This document shows, piece by piece, positions 37,077 to 44,355 of a stretch of DNA of 64,000 nucleotides (its first letter is position 1; each line of letters starts with the position of its first letter). A model generated the notes under the pieces. That model did not search any database, had not been told where the DNA came from, and saw only the letters and a program-made list of their open reading frames with translations. Both the position numbers and the translations under genes were made by a program. Location of the stretch: positions 1 through 64,000 of the forward strand of contig JAVBNE010000002.1 of NCBI GenBank assembly GCA_031551755.1. The letters run 5' to 3'. Source of the DNA: JAVBMU01 sp031551755 (GTDB lineage Bacteria; Actinomycetota; Actinomycetes; Actinomycetales; Cellulomonadaceae).

Positions 37077-38576
37077 GTGATCCCAGCGCATGGCTCGTCG
37101 CCTGTCCGTGTCCGTTTCTGCCCGTCACCCACCGGCACCCCGCACGTCGGGTTGATCCGCACCGCCTTGTTCAACTGGGCGTGGGCGCGGCACGTGGGGG
37201 GCACGTTCGTCTTCCGCATCGAGGACACCGACGCGGCCCGCGATTCACAGGAGTCGTACCAGCAACTGTTGGATGCCCTGCGATGGCTGGGTCTCGACTG
37301 GGATGAGGGCGTCGAGGTCGGTGGGCCGCATGAGCCCTACCGGCAGTCCCAGCGTTCCGATCTGTACGCCGACGTCATCCGGCAGCTGGTGGACGGTGGC
37401 TACGCCTATGAGTCCTTCTCGACGCCGGCCGAGATCGAGGCACGAAATGTCGCCGCCGGCCGGCCGGCGGCGATGGGGTACGACGGCTACGACCGGACGT
37501 TGACCGACGAACAGAAGGCGGCGTACCTGGCCGAGGGCCGTGAACCGGTCCTGCGGCTGCGCATGCCCGATGCCGACATCACCTTCACTGACCTGGTACG
37601 GGGGGAGATCACCTTCGCCGCAGGGTCGGTGCCGGATTTCGTGATCGTGCGGGCCAACGGTCAGCCGCTCTACACACTGGTCAACCCCGTGGACGACGCG
37701 CTCATGGGGATCACTCACGTGTTGCGCGGTGAAGATCTGCTGTCCTCCACCCCGCGCCAGATCGCCCTCTACCGGGCGTTGGTCGAGCTCGGCGTCGCCC
37801 AGGATGTGCCGGAGTTCGGCCACCTGCCGTATGTGATGGGGGAGGGCAACAAGAAGCTGTCGAAGCGGGACCCCGAGTCGAATCTCTTCCTGCACCGCGA
37901 ACGTGGCTTCACCCCCGAGGGGTTGCTCAACTACTTGGCGCTGCTCGGCTGGTCGATCTCGCCGGATCACGACATCTTCACCGTGACCGAGATGGTCGAG
38001 TCCTTCGACATCGCGGATGTGAACCCGAACCCGGCCCGGTTCGACCTGAAGAAGGCGGAGGCGATCAACGCCACCCATGTGCGCAAGCTCGCCCCGGAGG
38101 ACTTCCGCGACCGGCTTGTGCCTTATCTGTATGCGGCCGGCGTGGTGCCAGCGAAGGCGTTTGCGGAACTCGACGAGGGCGCGCGCGGCCTCCTGACGGC
38201 GGCCGCGCCACTGGTACAGGAACGCATGGTGTTGCTGGGGGAGGCGGTCGGCATGCTGGGCTTCCTTTTCGTCGCGGATAACGCAGTGGTGATCGAGGGC
38301 GACGCCCGGGGAGCGCTGCGGGAGGACGCCAAGGAGATCGTGGCGGCGGCTGTCACCCGGTTGGACGAGCTAGATGACTTCACCGCAGGTCCAATCCAGG
38401 AGGTGTTGCGGGCCGCGATCGTGGACGGGATGGGGGTCAAACCGAAGTTCGCCTTCACCCCGCTGCGGGTGGGGCTGACCGGCCGCCGCGTGTCGCCGCC
38501 ACTATTCGAGTCGATGGAGATCCTCGGCAAGGACTCCACGCTCGAACGGCTCGCCCGGTTCCGGGACTCACTGTGA
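37077..38576 (+). CDS. gltX: Glutamyl-tRNA synthetase
   Basis: 499 aa class I synthetase. HIGH motif 'CPSPTGTPHVGLIRTALFNW' near residue 17, KMSKS-type 'KKLSKRD' near 262, anticodon-binding helices in the last 170 residues. No glnS is visible and gatCAB is present, so this is expected to be a non-discriminating enzyme that also charges tRNA(Gln) with glutamate. tRNA-Gln and tRNA-Glu genes lie about 1 kb downstream. It overlaps the HAD phosphatase gene by 4 bases. Confidence 0.96.
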   Translation: MIPAHGSSPVRVRFCPSPTGTPHVGLIRTALFNWAWARHVGGTFVFRIEDTDAARDSQESYQQLLDALRWLGLDWDEGVEVGGPHEPYRQSQRSDLYADVIRQLVDGGYAYESFSTPAEIEARNVAAGRPAAMGYDGYDRTLTDEQKAAYLAEGREPVLRLRMPDADITFTDLVRGEITFAAGSVPDFVIVRANGQPLYTLVNPVDDALMGITHVLRGEDLLSSTPRQIALYRALVELGVAQDVPEFGHLPYVMGEGNKKLSKRDPESNLFLHRERGFTPEGLLNYLALLGWSISPDHDIFTVTEMVESFDIADVNPNPARFDLKKAEAINATHVRKLAPEDFRDRLVPYLYAAGVVPAKAFAELDEGARGLLTAAAPLVQERMVLLGEAVGMLGFLFVADNAVVIEGDARGALREDAKEIVAAAVTRLDELDDFTAGPIQEVLRAAIVDGMGVKPKFAFTPLRVGLTGRRVSPPLFESMEILGKDSTLERLARFRDSL

Positions 38577-39475
38577 TCGAGGGTGATGCCGCGCAAGGCG
38601 GTGTTGCGCAAGGCGCGACGATCGAGGGCGTGCTCTTCGACGTCGACGACACCCTGGTCGACACCCGGGTGGCCTTCTCGCATGCGATCGTCGCGGTGTC
38701 TCGAGCGTTCCTGCCGGAGCTGCCCGTCGAGCGTTACCGCGAGGTGCTCGCCCGATGGCGGGCCGACCCGGGTGGCCATTACCGGCAGTACACGGCCGGG
38801 AAGATCGGCTTCGACACGCAGCGGATGCTGCGTGCCCAGGACCTCCAGGCGACCTTCGGTGGCCCGGACCTGGACGAGTCCGGATACGCGGTGTGGAAGG
38901 AGCTGTTCTGGGGCACTTTCGAGCGGTCCTGGGTAGCTCATGAGGACGTCATGGGTGTCCTGGACTCACTGGCCTGCGCAGGAGTGAAGGTGGGTGCGGT
39001 GTCGAATGCCTCCGTTGCGCTCCAGACCGCCAAACTTGCCGCCATCGGGGTTGGGGACCGGGTGCCGTTGCTGGTGGGTCTGGATACCCTCGGCGTCGGC
39101 AAACCTGCCCCGGAGGTCTTCTTGGAGGGGTGCCGGCTGTTGGGCACCGAGCCGATCAAGACCGCCTACGTCGGTGATGAGCGGGATATCGACGCCGGTG
39201 GTGCGGATGCGGCCGGGTTGGTCGGCGTGTGGCTGGACCGCCCAGGCACACGCCGCGTAGGCGCCGCGGAAGACGACGGACTTGCCCAGCGCAAGATCGT
39301 TGTGGTGCGGGGGTTGGACGAGTTGGTCGGTGCGTTGGGGATCGGGTCGGACGATTCGGCCCGTGCGCGCTCAGCTGATCCGGCCGGTGGTGAGGCTGGG
39401 AGCCAAGGCGATCCGGCGGACGATGGCGTCGGTTTGGCCAGTGCCGTTCTACCCGGTACAGTTCTCAGTCGGTAG
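38573..39475 (+). CDS. HAD family hydrolase
   Basis: 300 aa. HAD motif I 'FDVDDTLVDT' (nucleophile Asp24 and Asp26), motif II 'VGAVSNAS', the motif III lysine in 'GVGKPAPEVF' and motif IV 'YVGDERDIDAGGADAAG'. A C1 helical cap sits between motifs I and II. The last ~45 residues are low-complexity and may be dispensable. The GTG start overlaps the gltX stop (GTGA), so the genes are translationally coupled. Phosphatase substrate unknown. Confidence 0.88.
   Translation: MIEGDAAQGGVAQGATIEGVLFDVDDTLVDTRVAFSHAIVAVSRAFLPELPVERYREVLARWRADPGGHYRQYTAGKIGFDTQRMLRAQDLQATFGGPDLDESGYAVWKELFWGTFERSWVAHEDVMGVLDSLACAGVKVGAVSNASVALQTAKLAAIGVGDRVPLLVGLDTLGVGKPAPEVFLEGCRLLGTEPIKTAYVGDERDIDAGGADAAGLVGVWLDRPGTRRVGAAEDDGLAQRKIVVVRGLDELVGALGIGSDDSARARSADPAGGEAGSQGDPADDGVGLASAVLPGTVLSR
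39434..39462 (+). promoter_or_regulatory. tRNA-Gln promoter
   Basis: TTGGCC (39434-39439), a 17-base spacer, TACAGT (39457-39462), inside the 3' end of the HAD gene. A similar TAGAGT at 39639-39644 precedes tRNA-Glu, which may have its own promoter. Confidence 0.5.
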
Positions 39476-39507
39476 CGCGTCACGTCCCTAGTCGGGACAT
39501 GGACGCG
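39476..39507 (+). terminator. Bulged hairpin after HAD gene
   Basis: Nested stems CGCGTC/GACGCG (39476-39481, 39502-39507) and GTCCC/GGGAC (39484-39488, 39494-39498) starting at the HAD gene stop. A possible terminator or tRNA-precursor processing element just upstream of tRNA-Gln. Confidence 0.4.
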
Positions 39508-39516
39508 ATACCCCCA

Positions 39517-39588
39517 TGGGGTATGGTGTAATTGGCAGCACTAGAGATTCTGATTCTCTCAGTCTAGGTTCGAGTCCTGGTACCCCAG
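39517..39588 (+). tRNA. tRNA-Gln (CTG)
   Basis: 72-base cloverleaf. Acceptor TGGGGTA/TACCCCA with discriminator G, anticodon stem AGAGA/TCTCT, loop TTCTGAT with anticodon CTG, T-loop ggTTCGAGTcc. CCA is not encoded. Confidence 0.95.
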
Positions 39589-39681
39589 CGAGCAGCTCCG
39601 CTCCACGAAAACGTTCCGGTCAGGAGCGTCATGTGCGGTAGAGTTCTCACCGGTGTTCGGCCCTCGGGCCGGAAGCCATAG

Positions 39682-39754
39682 GCCCCCATCGTCTAGCGGC
39701 CTAGGACGTCGCCCTCTCACGGCGGTAACACGGGTTCAAATCCCGTTGGGGGTA
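39682..39754 (+). tRNA. tRNA-Glu (CTC)
   Basis: 73 bases. Acceptor GCCCCCA pairs with TGGGGGT (G-U at the first pair), discriminator A, anticodon loop CTCTCAC with anticodon CTC, T-arm cgggTTCAAATcccg. Lies 93 bases after tRNA-Gln. Confidence 0.95.
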
Positions 39755-39762
39755 CATCGGTT

Positions 39763-39792
39763 GTGGCCTGCAGCTTTGCTGCAGGCCACTTT
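39763..39792 (+). terminator. tRNA-Glu terminator
   Basis: Perfect 12-bp stem gtggcctgcagc/gctgcaggccac with a TTT loop and a short TTT after it, eight bases beyond tRNA-Glu. Confidence 0.85.
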
Positions 39793-39919
39793 CCGTTGTT
39801 CGAACCGGTAACGCATCGGTGCCTACGAGGGTGTGATGCCCGCGTGCTATGTCTCCGGCGGTGTTTGGTAGGGGCTCTTCGGGGTTGAGCCCTGAGGCGG
39901 TCGGGATGTCGGCCGCCTC

Positions 39920-40645
39920 TCATTCTCGGGTCAGCGCGGTCAGTGCGTCGTTCGTCTCTTCTGCGGAAAAGTGGTCGGGGTGCCAGTCCTGGGGCAGCCA
40001 GTCTCGCATCTCCGCGGCGCCGAGCCCCAGCGGCGTCGCGTGCGGGTCGTATCCGCCGCGAACCCAGTCGGCGAGTTCTGCGTAGCCGCCCAGGCCACCG
40101 CAGTCCTCCGGCGGGCAGGCCATCTTGCCCTTGCGGCAGACCGGAGCCGGTGGCGGGTCGTCGAGAACCTGTTCGACCACCAGCGCGTGCTCCCATCCGT
40201 CACCGAAGTCGTAGTCATAGAAGAGCTTGTCGCCATTGGCGAAGACCACCTGGTCGAGGCGCACCTCGCACTCGGCAACGCCTTCGTCCCCCTCGCCCAG
40301 GTCGAAGTCAGTCAGGAAGTAGGCACGGGTACGCTGATCCGCCCCGATGCCGAACTTGTGCAGGTGGGCGTTCTCCCAGCCCATCGCAACCTGCAAAGCG
40401 ACATGCAGGTCGTCGAGCGTCATGTCGCCGCGCAGGACAAGGCGACGCCATATCGGGGGTTTGGCGAGCAAGAGGTCGATCCGCACCTGGAACCCCCGTA
40501 CCCGCTCCGGCGCCTCCCCGACTTTCGGTGTCGGCTCGTCGAACACCCCCGCGAAGGCGGCGTGCCCGGTGCCCCCCATCAACGCCCGGAGCGCCGCCAG
40601 GTCCCCACCTCCAGACCTCGAGCTGCTCGTCTTCTTCTTCGGCAC
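39920..40645 (-). CDS. Plasmid pRiA4b ORF-3 family protein
   Basis: 241 aa. The core 'FQVRIDLLLAKPPIWRRLVLRGDMTLDDLHVALQ' region, 'GWENAHLHKFGIG' and 'FYDYDFGDGWEHALVVE' are the hallmarks of the pRiA4b ORF-3 family. 'CPPEDCGGLGGYAEL' is its cysteine-containing C-terminal motif. Function unknown; the family often lies in plasmids and genomic islands. GTG 40645 is preferred to a TTG at 40657. It is the first gene after the tRNA pair, at the edge of an accessory-looking stretch. Confidence 0.85.
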   Translation of the reverse strand: MPKKKTSSSRSGGGDLAALRALMGGTGHAAFAGVFDEPTPKVGEAPERVRGFQVRIDLLLAKPPIWRRLVLRGDMTLDDLHVALQVAMGWENAHLHKFGIGADQRTRAYFLTDFDLGEGDEGVAECEVRLDQVVFANGDKLFYDYDFGDGWEHALVVEQVLDDPPPAPVCRKGKMACPPEDCGGLGGYAELADWVRGGYDPHATPLGLGAAEMRDWLPQDWHPDHFSAEETNDALTALTRE

Positions 40646-40701
40646 GCCCCCAGTCAACCAGACTGCTCGATCTCAGTACCTCCGGACCGGTGTCGGGTTC
40701 G

Positions 40702-41199
40702 TCATTGCGGTGCCGCCAGGGCGGAGATCGGCAGTAGCAGCATCGGTTTGTCGGTCGGGGCGGGGATGAACCCGAACTTGCGCCAGAAGGAGTCGGCGCG
40801 GGCGTCGACAGGGTGGACGAGAACGAACATGAAGGCGACCTCGTCGAGCAGACGCCCGCAGCGGATCAACGCGTCCCGTAGCAGCGATCTCCCCAGGTCC
40901 TCGCCCTGATGGTCGGTCGATACGGCGAATCGGCCGATGAGCAGGACGGGCACCGGATCCGGCGAGCCGTGGCGACGCTCACGCGGCAACGTCTTGCGGA
41001 TGATTGAGCCTGTCGACAGAGAGTAATACGCAACGACGGCGTCGGTGCGGTCCGTGGCGACGAAAACCTGAGAGGCGCCCGAAGCGGAGTTTGCGCGGGC
41101 GCGCTTGACCAGCCAGTCATCCAGCGACTCGACACCGCAGGTGAAGGAGTCGATGCGGTGATGGTCTGCTAGCGGCTCAGGGGCGAAGAAGCGACTCAT
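40702..41199 (-). CDS. GNAT-family toxin of a type II toxin-antitoxin pair
   Basis: 165 aa. 'FTCGVESLDDWLVKRARAN' at the N-terminus, 'YYSLSTGSIIRK', the acetyl-CoA loop 'DHQGEDLGRSLLRDALIR' and 'FWRKFGFIPAP' match TacT/AtaT-like acetyltransferase toxins that acetylate aminoacyl-tRNA. It overlaps the upstream DUF1778 antitoxin gene by 4 bases, the normal order for this class. Target tRNA not predictable. Confidence 0.9.
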   Translation of the reverse strand: MSRFFAPEPLADHHRIDSFTCGVESLDDWLVKRARANSASGASQVFVATDRTDAVVAYYSLSTGSIIRKTLPRERRHGSPDPVPVLLIGRFAVSTDHQGEDLGRSLLRDALIRCGRLLDEVAFMFVLVHPVDARADSFWRKFGFIPAPTDKPMLLLPISALAAPQ

Positions 41200-41477
41200 C
41201 GCGCCACGAAGACCGACGGCTTCGAGAACAGGTCGGCCAAACCTTGGTTCGGGCGCACCGGTGCGTTCAGCAGGGCGTCGAACTCCTCACGCTTCTCCAC
41301 GGGAACATGGAAGATCCGCTGGTCGGCGAGCACCTCGTTCGCGCGCTCGACCGCGGTCTGGACGGCAAAGTCGGTGACGGAGCGTCCAAGTGCTTCGGCG
41401 GCGGCTGTGATGGTTGCTTTCTGGTCCGAGGTCACACGCAGGGCGATGCGCTCGCCCTTCACCGTTGGGGTACTCAT
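41196..41477 (-). CDS. DUF1778 (ribbon-helix-helix) antitoxin
   Basis: 93 aa. The N-terminal RHH DNA-binding part 'ERIALRVTSDQKATITAAAE' is followed by the toxin-wrapping tail ('REEFDALLNAPVRPNQGLADLF'), as in TacA-type antitoxins. It should neutralise the GNAT toxin and repress its own promoter. The -10 TACACT ends six bases before ATG 41477, so a leaderless mRNA is possible. Confidence 0.9.
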   Translation of the reverse strand: MSTPTVKGERIALRVTSDQKATITAAAEALGRSVTDFAVQTAVERANEVLADQRIFHVPVEKREEFDALLNAPVRPNQGLADLFSKPSVFVAR

Positions 41478-41483
41478 GGCCTC

Positions 41484-41503
41484 AGTGTACGCCTACTGTA
41501 CGC
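41484..41503 (-). promoter_or_regulatory. Toxin-antitoxin promoter with direct-repeat operator
   Basis: Two TGTACGC heptamers on the forward strand (41486-41492 and 41497-41503) are spaced exactly 11 bp, one helical turn. They overlap the reverse-strand -10 candidate TACACT (41489-41484). RHH antitoxins bind such spaced half-sites, so this is the likely autoregulatory operator. Confidence 0.6.
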
Positions 41504-41582
41504 ACGATGAGGGCGTGAGGTCACGTGCCGGCTTTGGGGACGAACCTTGCCCGCTCCTGGGCTGCCCGGCGGTGTCGCCAAC

Positions 41583-42104
41583 TCAGCGCCGGCGCTGTAC
41601 TCCATGGGCCTTCATGAACCGGTAGATCGTCCCGCGTGAGACGCCGTAGTGGCGGGCGGTCCGCTCGATGGTGTGCCCGGCTTCGTAGAAGGCGCGTACG
41701 TCGTGGACGCGTGAGGCGTCGAGGGCGGGTGCTCGGGGTTCGATGCCTGCCCGCCGGAGTGCTCGGAGCACGGTGATGCGGTGGATGCCGAACTCGGCGG
41801 CGAGCGTGGTGTTGTCGACGTCGTCGTGGTAGCTGGCGACGATGCGCGCATCACGTTCGGCCGGGGTCTCGCGGGGGAGAAGGTCGAGGGAGTCGGTGTT
41901 GTCGACGTCGTCGGTGCGCTCGGCGGTAATCCAGACGGTGACCTCGCCGTCGGCGTCCGGCGCGTTCTCGGCCTCGGCTTCGCTCACGGCGGCCTCGAAC
42001 GCGGCCCACACGCCAGCCATCAAGTCGCTGACCTGCCCAAACGCCTCGCCGATTCCACCAGCGACTTTCGAGCTTCGTGAACTGGGGGGGTACGCAAGGG
42101 TCAT
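41583..42104 (-). CDS. Helix-turn-helix protein with resolvase-type HTH
   Basis: 173 aa. The N-terminal half is acidic and unassigned ('EAEAENAPDADGEVTVW'). The C-terminal half carries two HTH-like segments: 'NTTLAAEFGIHRITVLRALRRAGI' (~100-125) and 'GHTIERTARHYGVSRGTIYRFMKAHGV' (~142-170), like the HTH_7 domain of resolvases and Hin-type proteins but without a catalytic domain. Likely DNA-binding. A related fragment is seen at about 43765-43850. Confidence 0.6.
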   Translation of the reverse strand: MTLAYPPSSRSSKVAGGIGEAFGQVSDLMAGVWAAFEAAVSEAEAENAPDADGEVTVWITAERTDDVDNTDSLDLLPRETPAERDARIVASYHDDVDNTTLAAEFGIHRITVLRALRRAGIEPRAPALDASRVHDVRAFYEAGHTIERTARHYGVSRGTIYRFMKAHGVQRRR

Positions 42105-42263
42105 CGTTCGAAACGGTGACTGGCGGGATGCGCTCCGTGCTTCGGCTCGGGGCGCATTTTGCGTTTGAGCTGGGGTGATGTGCATCGGCAGGCCCGGGAT
42201 CGTCGCGGCGCGCACACTCATGGAAGCGATCGTGTACGACACGTTCCGCGACATCGCTTGGAC

Positions 42264-42555
42264 CACCGATGAGGACGGACCTTCCGGTCTCAGCGTCGAG
42301 TTCAATGGCGATGTGCTCGCCAAAGGTCGGCGACCCAACGCGAACGTCCACGACAACGTCGAAGGCGCGCCCACTCACGCAGGTCACATGCTTCGCCTGG
42401 CCGGGGGGCACGTCGGTGAGGTGCAGCTCTCGCAACGTGGCCCTTGCGGCTGACCGTCCGGCTCATCTGGCGCGCCCGGAAGGAGGCGGTCCCGACAGGG
42501 AGCCGCGGCTCGCGGAAGATCTCCTGGAACAGCCCGCGGTCACCGCGGTGAAATC
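42264..42555 (-). pseudogene. dTDP-4-dehydrorhamnose 3,5-epimerase (rmlC-like) remnant
   Basis: Two reverse-strand frames join into part of an RmlC cupin. The upstream frame reads 'GDRGLFQEIFRE' and 'SRTVSRKGH'. The downstream frame reads 'LRELHLTDVPPGQAKHVTC' and 'DVVVDVRVGSPTFGEHIAIE', as in the RmlC active-site strand region. A single-base shift separates them near 42440, and homology stops near 42264, with the last third of the enzyme missing. No other rhamnose genes are near. The gene is dead. Confidence 0.7.
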
Positions 42556-42710
42556 GGGGGCGTCACATGGACACCACCGGACAAATGCTAGCCGTCCTCG
42601 GACTCCGAGCCGTCCGTGGATGGGCGCCATGTTCTTTCATGACCAGACATGGTGAACACCGTAGCCTGGTCGGGCGACCTTTTCGAACAAGGGTGGGAGT
42701 GTGCGAAGTG

Positions 42711-43346
42711 GTGAATCTGGTAGAGGATCTGCTTCTGGTAGCGATCAAGCCCGACGGCGGATGGCTGGGAGGTGGGTTTGGGCCCGAGGAGGCTCTGGGC
42801 GCGGCAGCCTTGGCGCAGCTCGTGATCGACGGCATTGTCACGATCACAGGCGACCGTATCGAGTCCGTCGAGAGCACGTCGCTGCCGGCCGAACTCGCAC
42901 CGACCATGACCGAAGGCGCGGCACTCGCCGATGTCGTCGCAGGGCTGGGACCACTGGCAAAGGAACATGGTTTGGTGGGCCTGGAGCAACGGGGCATCCT
43001 CACGGTGAGCCGCAAGAAGTTCCTTGGATTCGCGCCGACCATGACGATCGTTGTTCACGACAACGGTCCGCGCGATGCCGTGCTTGCCAGGATCAAGGAG
43101 TTCGCCGACGGCGCGAAGATGGCAGAGCCTGTCGCAACCACGCTTCTGGTCGAGATCTTGGACGCGACCGGCCTGCTGCCTCTCGTGCTACCGATCCCGC
43201 CCGAGGCACTCCACGAGAGGATAGCGGCGGCGGATCAATTTGCGAAAACCGAGCCGATTCTCGACGAGGTCAAGCGTTCCATCGAGCAAGTCCGCGCGGC
43301 GGTCTTTACCTCGGTCCTTCTCCCAGCGGCCATCCGGCGTTTCTGA
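42711..43346 (+). CDS. GPP34 (Golgi phosphoprotein 3-like) family protein
   Basis: 211 aa from GTG 42711 (GTG 42708 equally possible; GGGAG upstream). 'LVEDLLLVAIKPDGGWL' at the N-terminus and the helical body with 'LGAAALAQLVIDGIVTI' match the bacterial GPP34 domain common in Actinobacteria. The eukaryotic relative binds phosphatidylinositol 4-phosphate; the bacterial role is unknown, and membrane association is inferred. A -10 TAGCCT at 42662-42667 would give a leader of about 35 bases. Confidence 0.75.
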   Translation: MNLVEDLLLVAIKPDGGWLGGGFGPEEALGAAALAQLVIDGIVTITGDRIESVESTSLPAELAPTMTEGAALADVVAGLGPLAKEHGLVGLEQRGILTVSRKKFLGFAPTMTIVVHDNGPRDAVLARIKEFADGAKMAEPVATTLLVEILDATGLLPLVLPIPPEALHERIAAADQFAKTEPILDEVKRSIEQVRAAVFTSVLLPAAIRRF

Positions 43347-44355
43347 ACAGCTGACGCACTCTCCTTGCCGAAGTGTATGTCTAATGTGGGGATCTACTTG
43401 CAGTAGGCGAGTGGTGACCCTTCGGATGGTGATGCGCGGATAGGTGGCACCCGACTTGTGGTGCTGTTAGGCGCTGCTGGAAGGATTTGCATCGTGTCCA
43501 GACCCAGACCCCGTCCGAGGGAGTTCCGTGTGGACGTGGTGGCCGTGGCCTGGCGTGGTGAGGCTTCGATCTGGCAAGGTCGCGGACCATCAGGGACATG
43601 ACTTTTCCGGCAGATGTGCCTGGGACAGGTACGCTCCGCGCGGCGCAACACCTCGACCTCCGGCCCGAGCTGGTTGCGGTGACGCAGCTCACCCAACGCA
43701 GCCGACTCCTAGGCCTTCGTCACGGGCCGATGGCCCTCGGCAAGAGGATGTGGGCGTCGCGTTCTGTGGGGGTCTCGCGGGGGAGCGGATCGAAGGGTCG
43801 AGGTCGCGCTCGATTGGTCGCGACTGACGGTTCCAGATCGTCGCCTGGCGCCCACCGTGAATATTTCGTGTGATCTCCATCACGAGACGTGAAGCGGCTG
43901 ATTCGCAGCAACACCTTTCTCGTTTCTTGGGCGAAAAAGCCGCTCTCCACTCCTTCGCTCTGTAGGAGCCGCATGCGCTGCCCTGGCGGTGATGGTGCAT
44001 TTATTCGATACGACCTGCGGGGACGATAGCCTGACGATGATTGTTTTCCGGACGTGACCTAGGGTCGGTTCGCCCATCTGCATGGCGTGAGACGCCAAGA
44101 TTGCCGCCAGTCACGCATAAATTCTGCTTATGGGCGATTGCCCGCGCCCCGGGGAAAGCAGGCCGATGGGCGTTTTGCCCTGTTACTGACTTGGCATTCA
44201 TTCCAACGGTTTTCCCGCCGACCCGCCACTGTCTCGACCGGGTGAAAAGGCGTATCGTCATCACCGGCATGTCCGAAATGACGGACACAGGAGGTCGCTC
44301 CGGCGGCCTTCGCCACCTGCAGAGGGAAAACAAGACCTACCAGGGAGGGGCACGC
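43347..44355. other. Gene-poor stretch with decayed fragments
   Basis: About 1 kb without a supportable gene. Short reading frames overlap on both strands, and the base composition is lower in G+C than in the neighbours, especially 43880-44270. At about 43765-43850 the reverse strand encodes 'FDPLPRETPTERDAHIL', matching 'LDLLPRETPAERDARIV' of the HTH protein at 41583-42104, with 16 or more identical bases (ggtctcgcgggggag). The last ~80 bases must hold the promoter of the surface-protein gene. Confidence 0.55.

Noticed and set aside
39763..39792. Attachment site at the end of tRNA-Glu
   Set aside because: The inverted repeat is a terminator hairpin. No second copy of the tRNA end and no integrase gene were found in the window.
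42175..42453. 92-aa forward ORF as a gene
   Set aside because: The opposite strand carries the rmlC-like remnant with clear homology; the forward frame has none.
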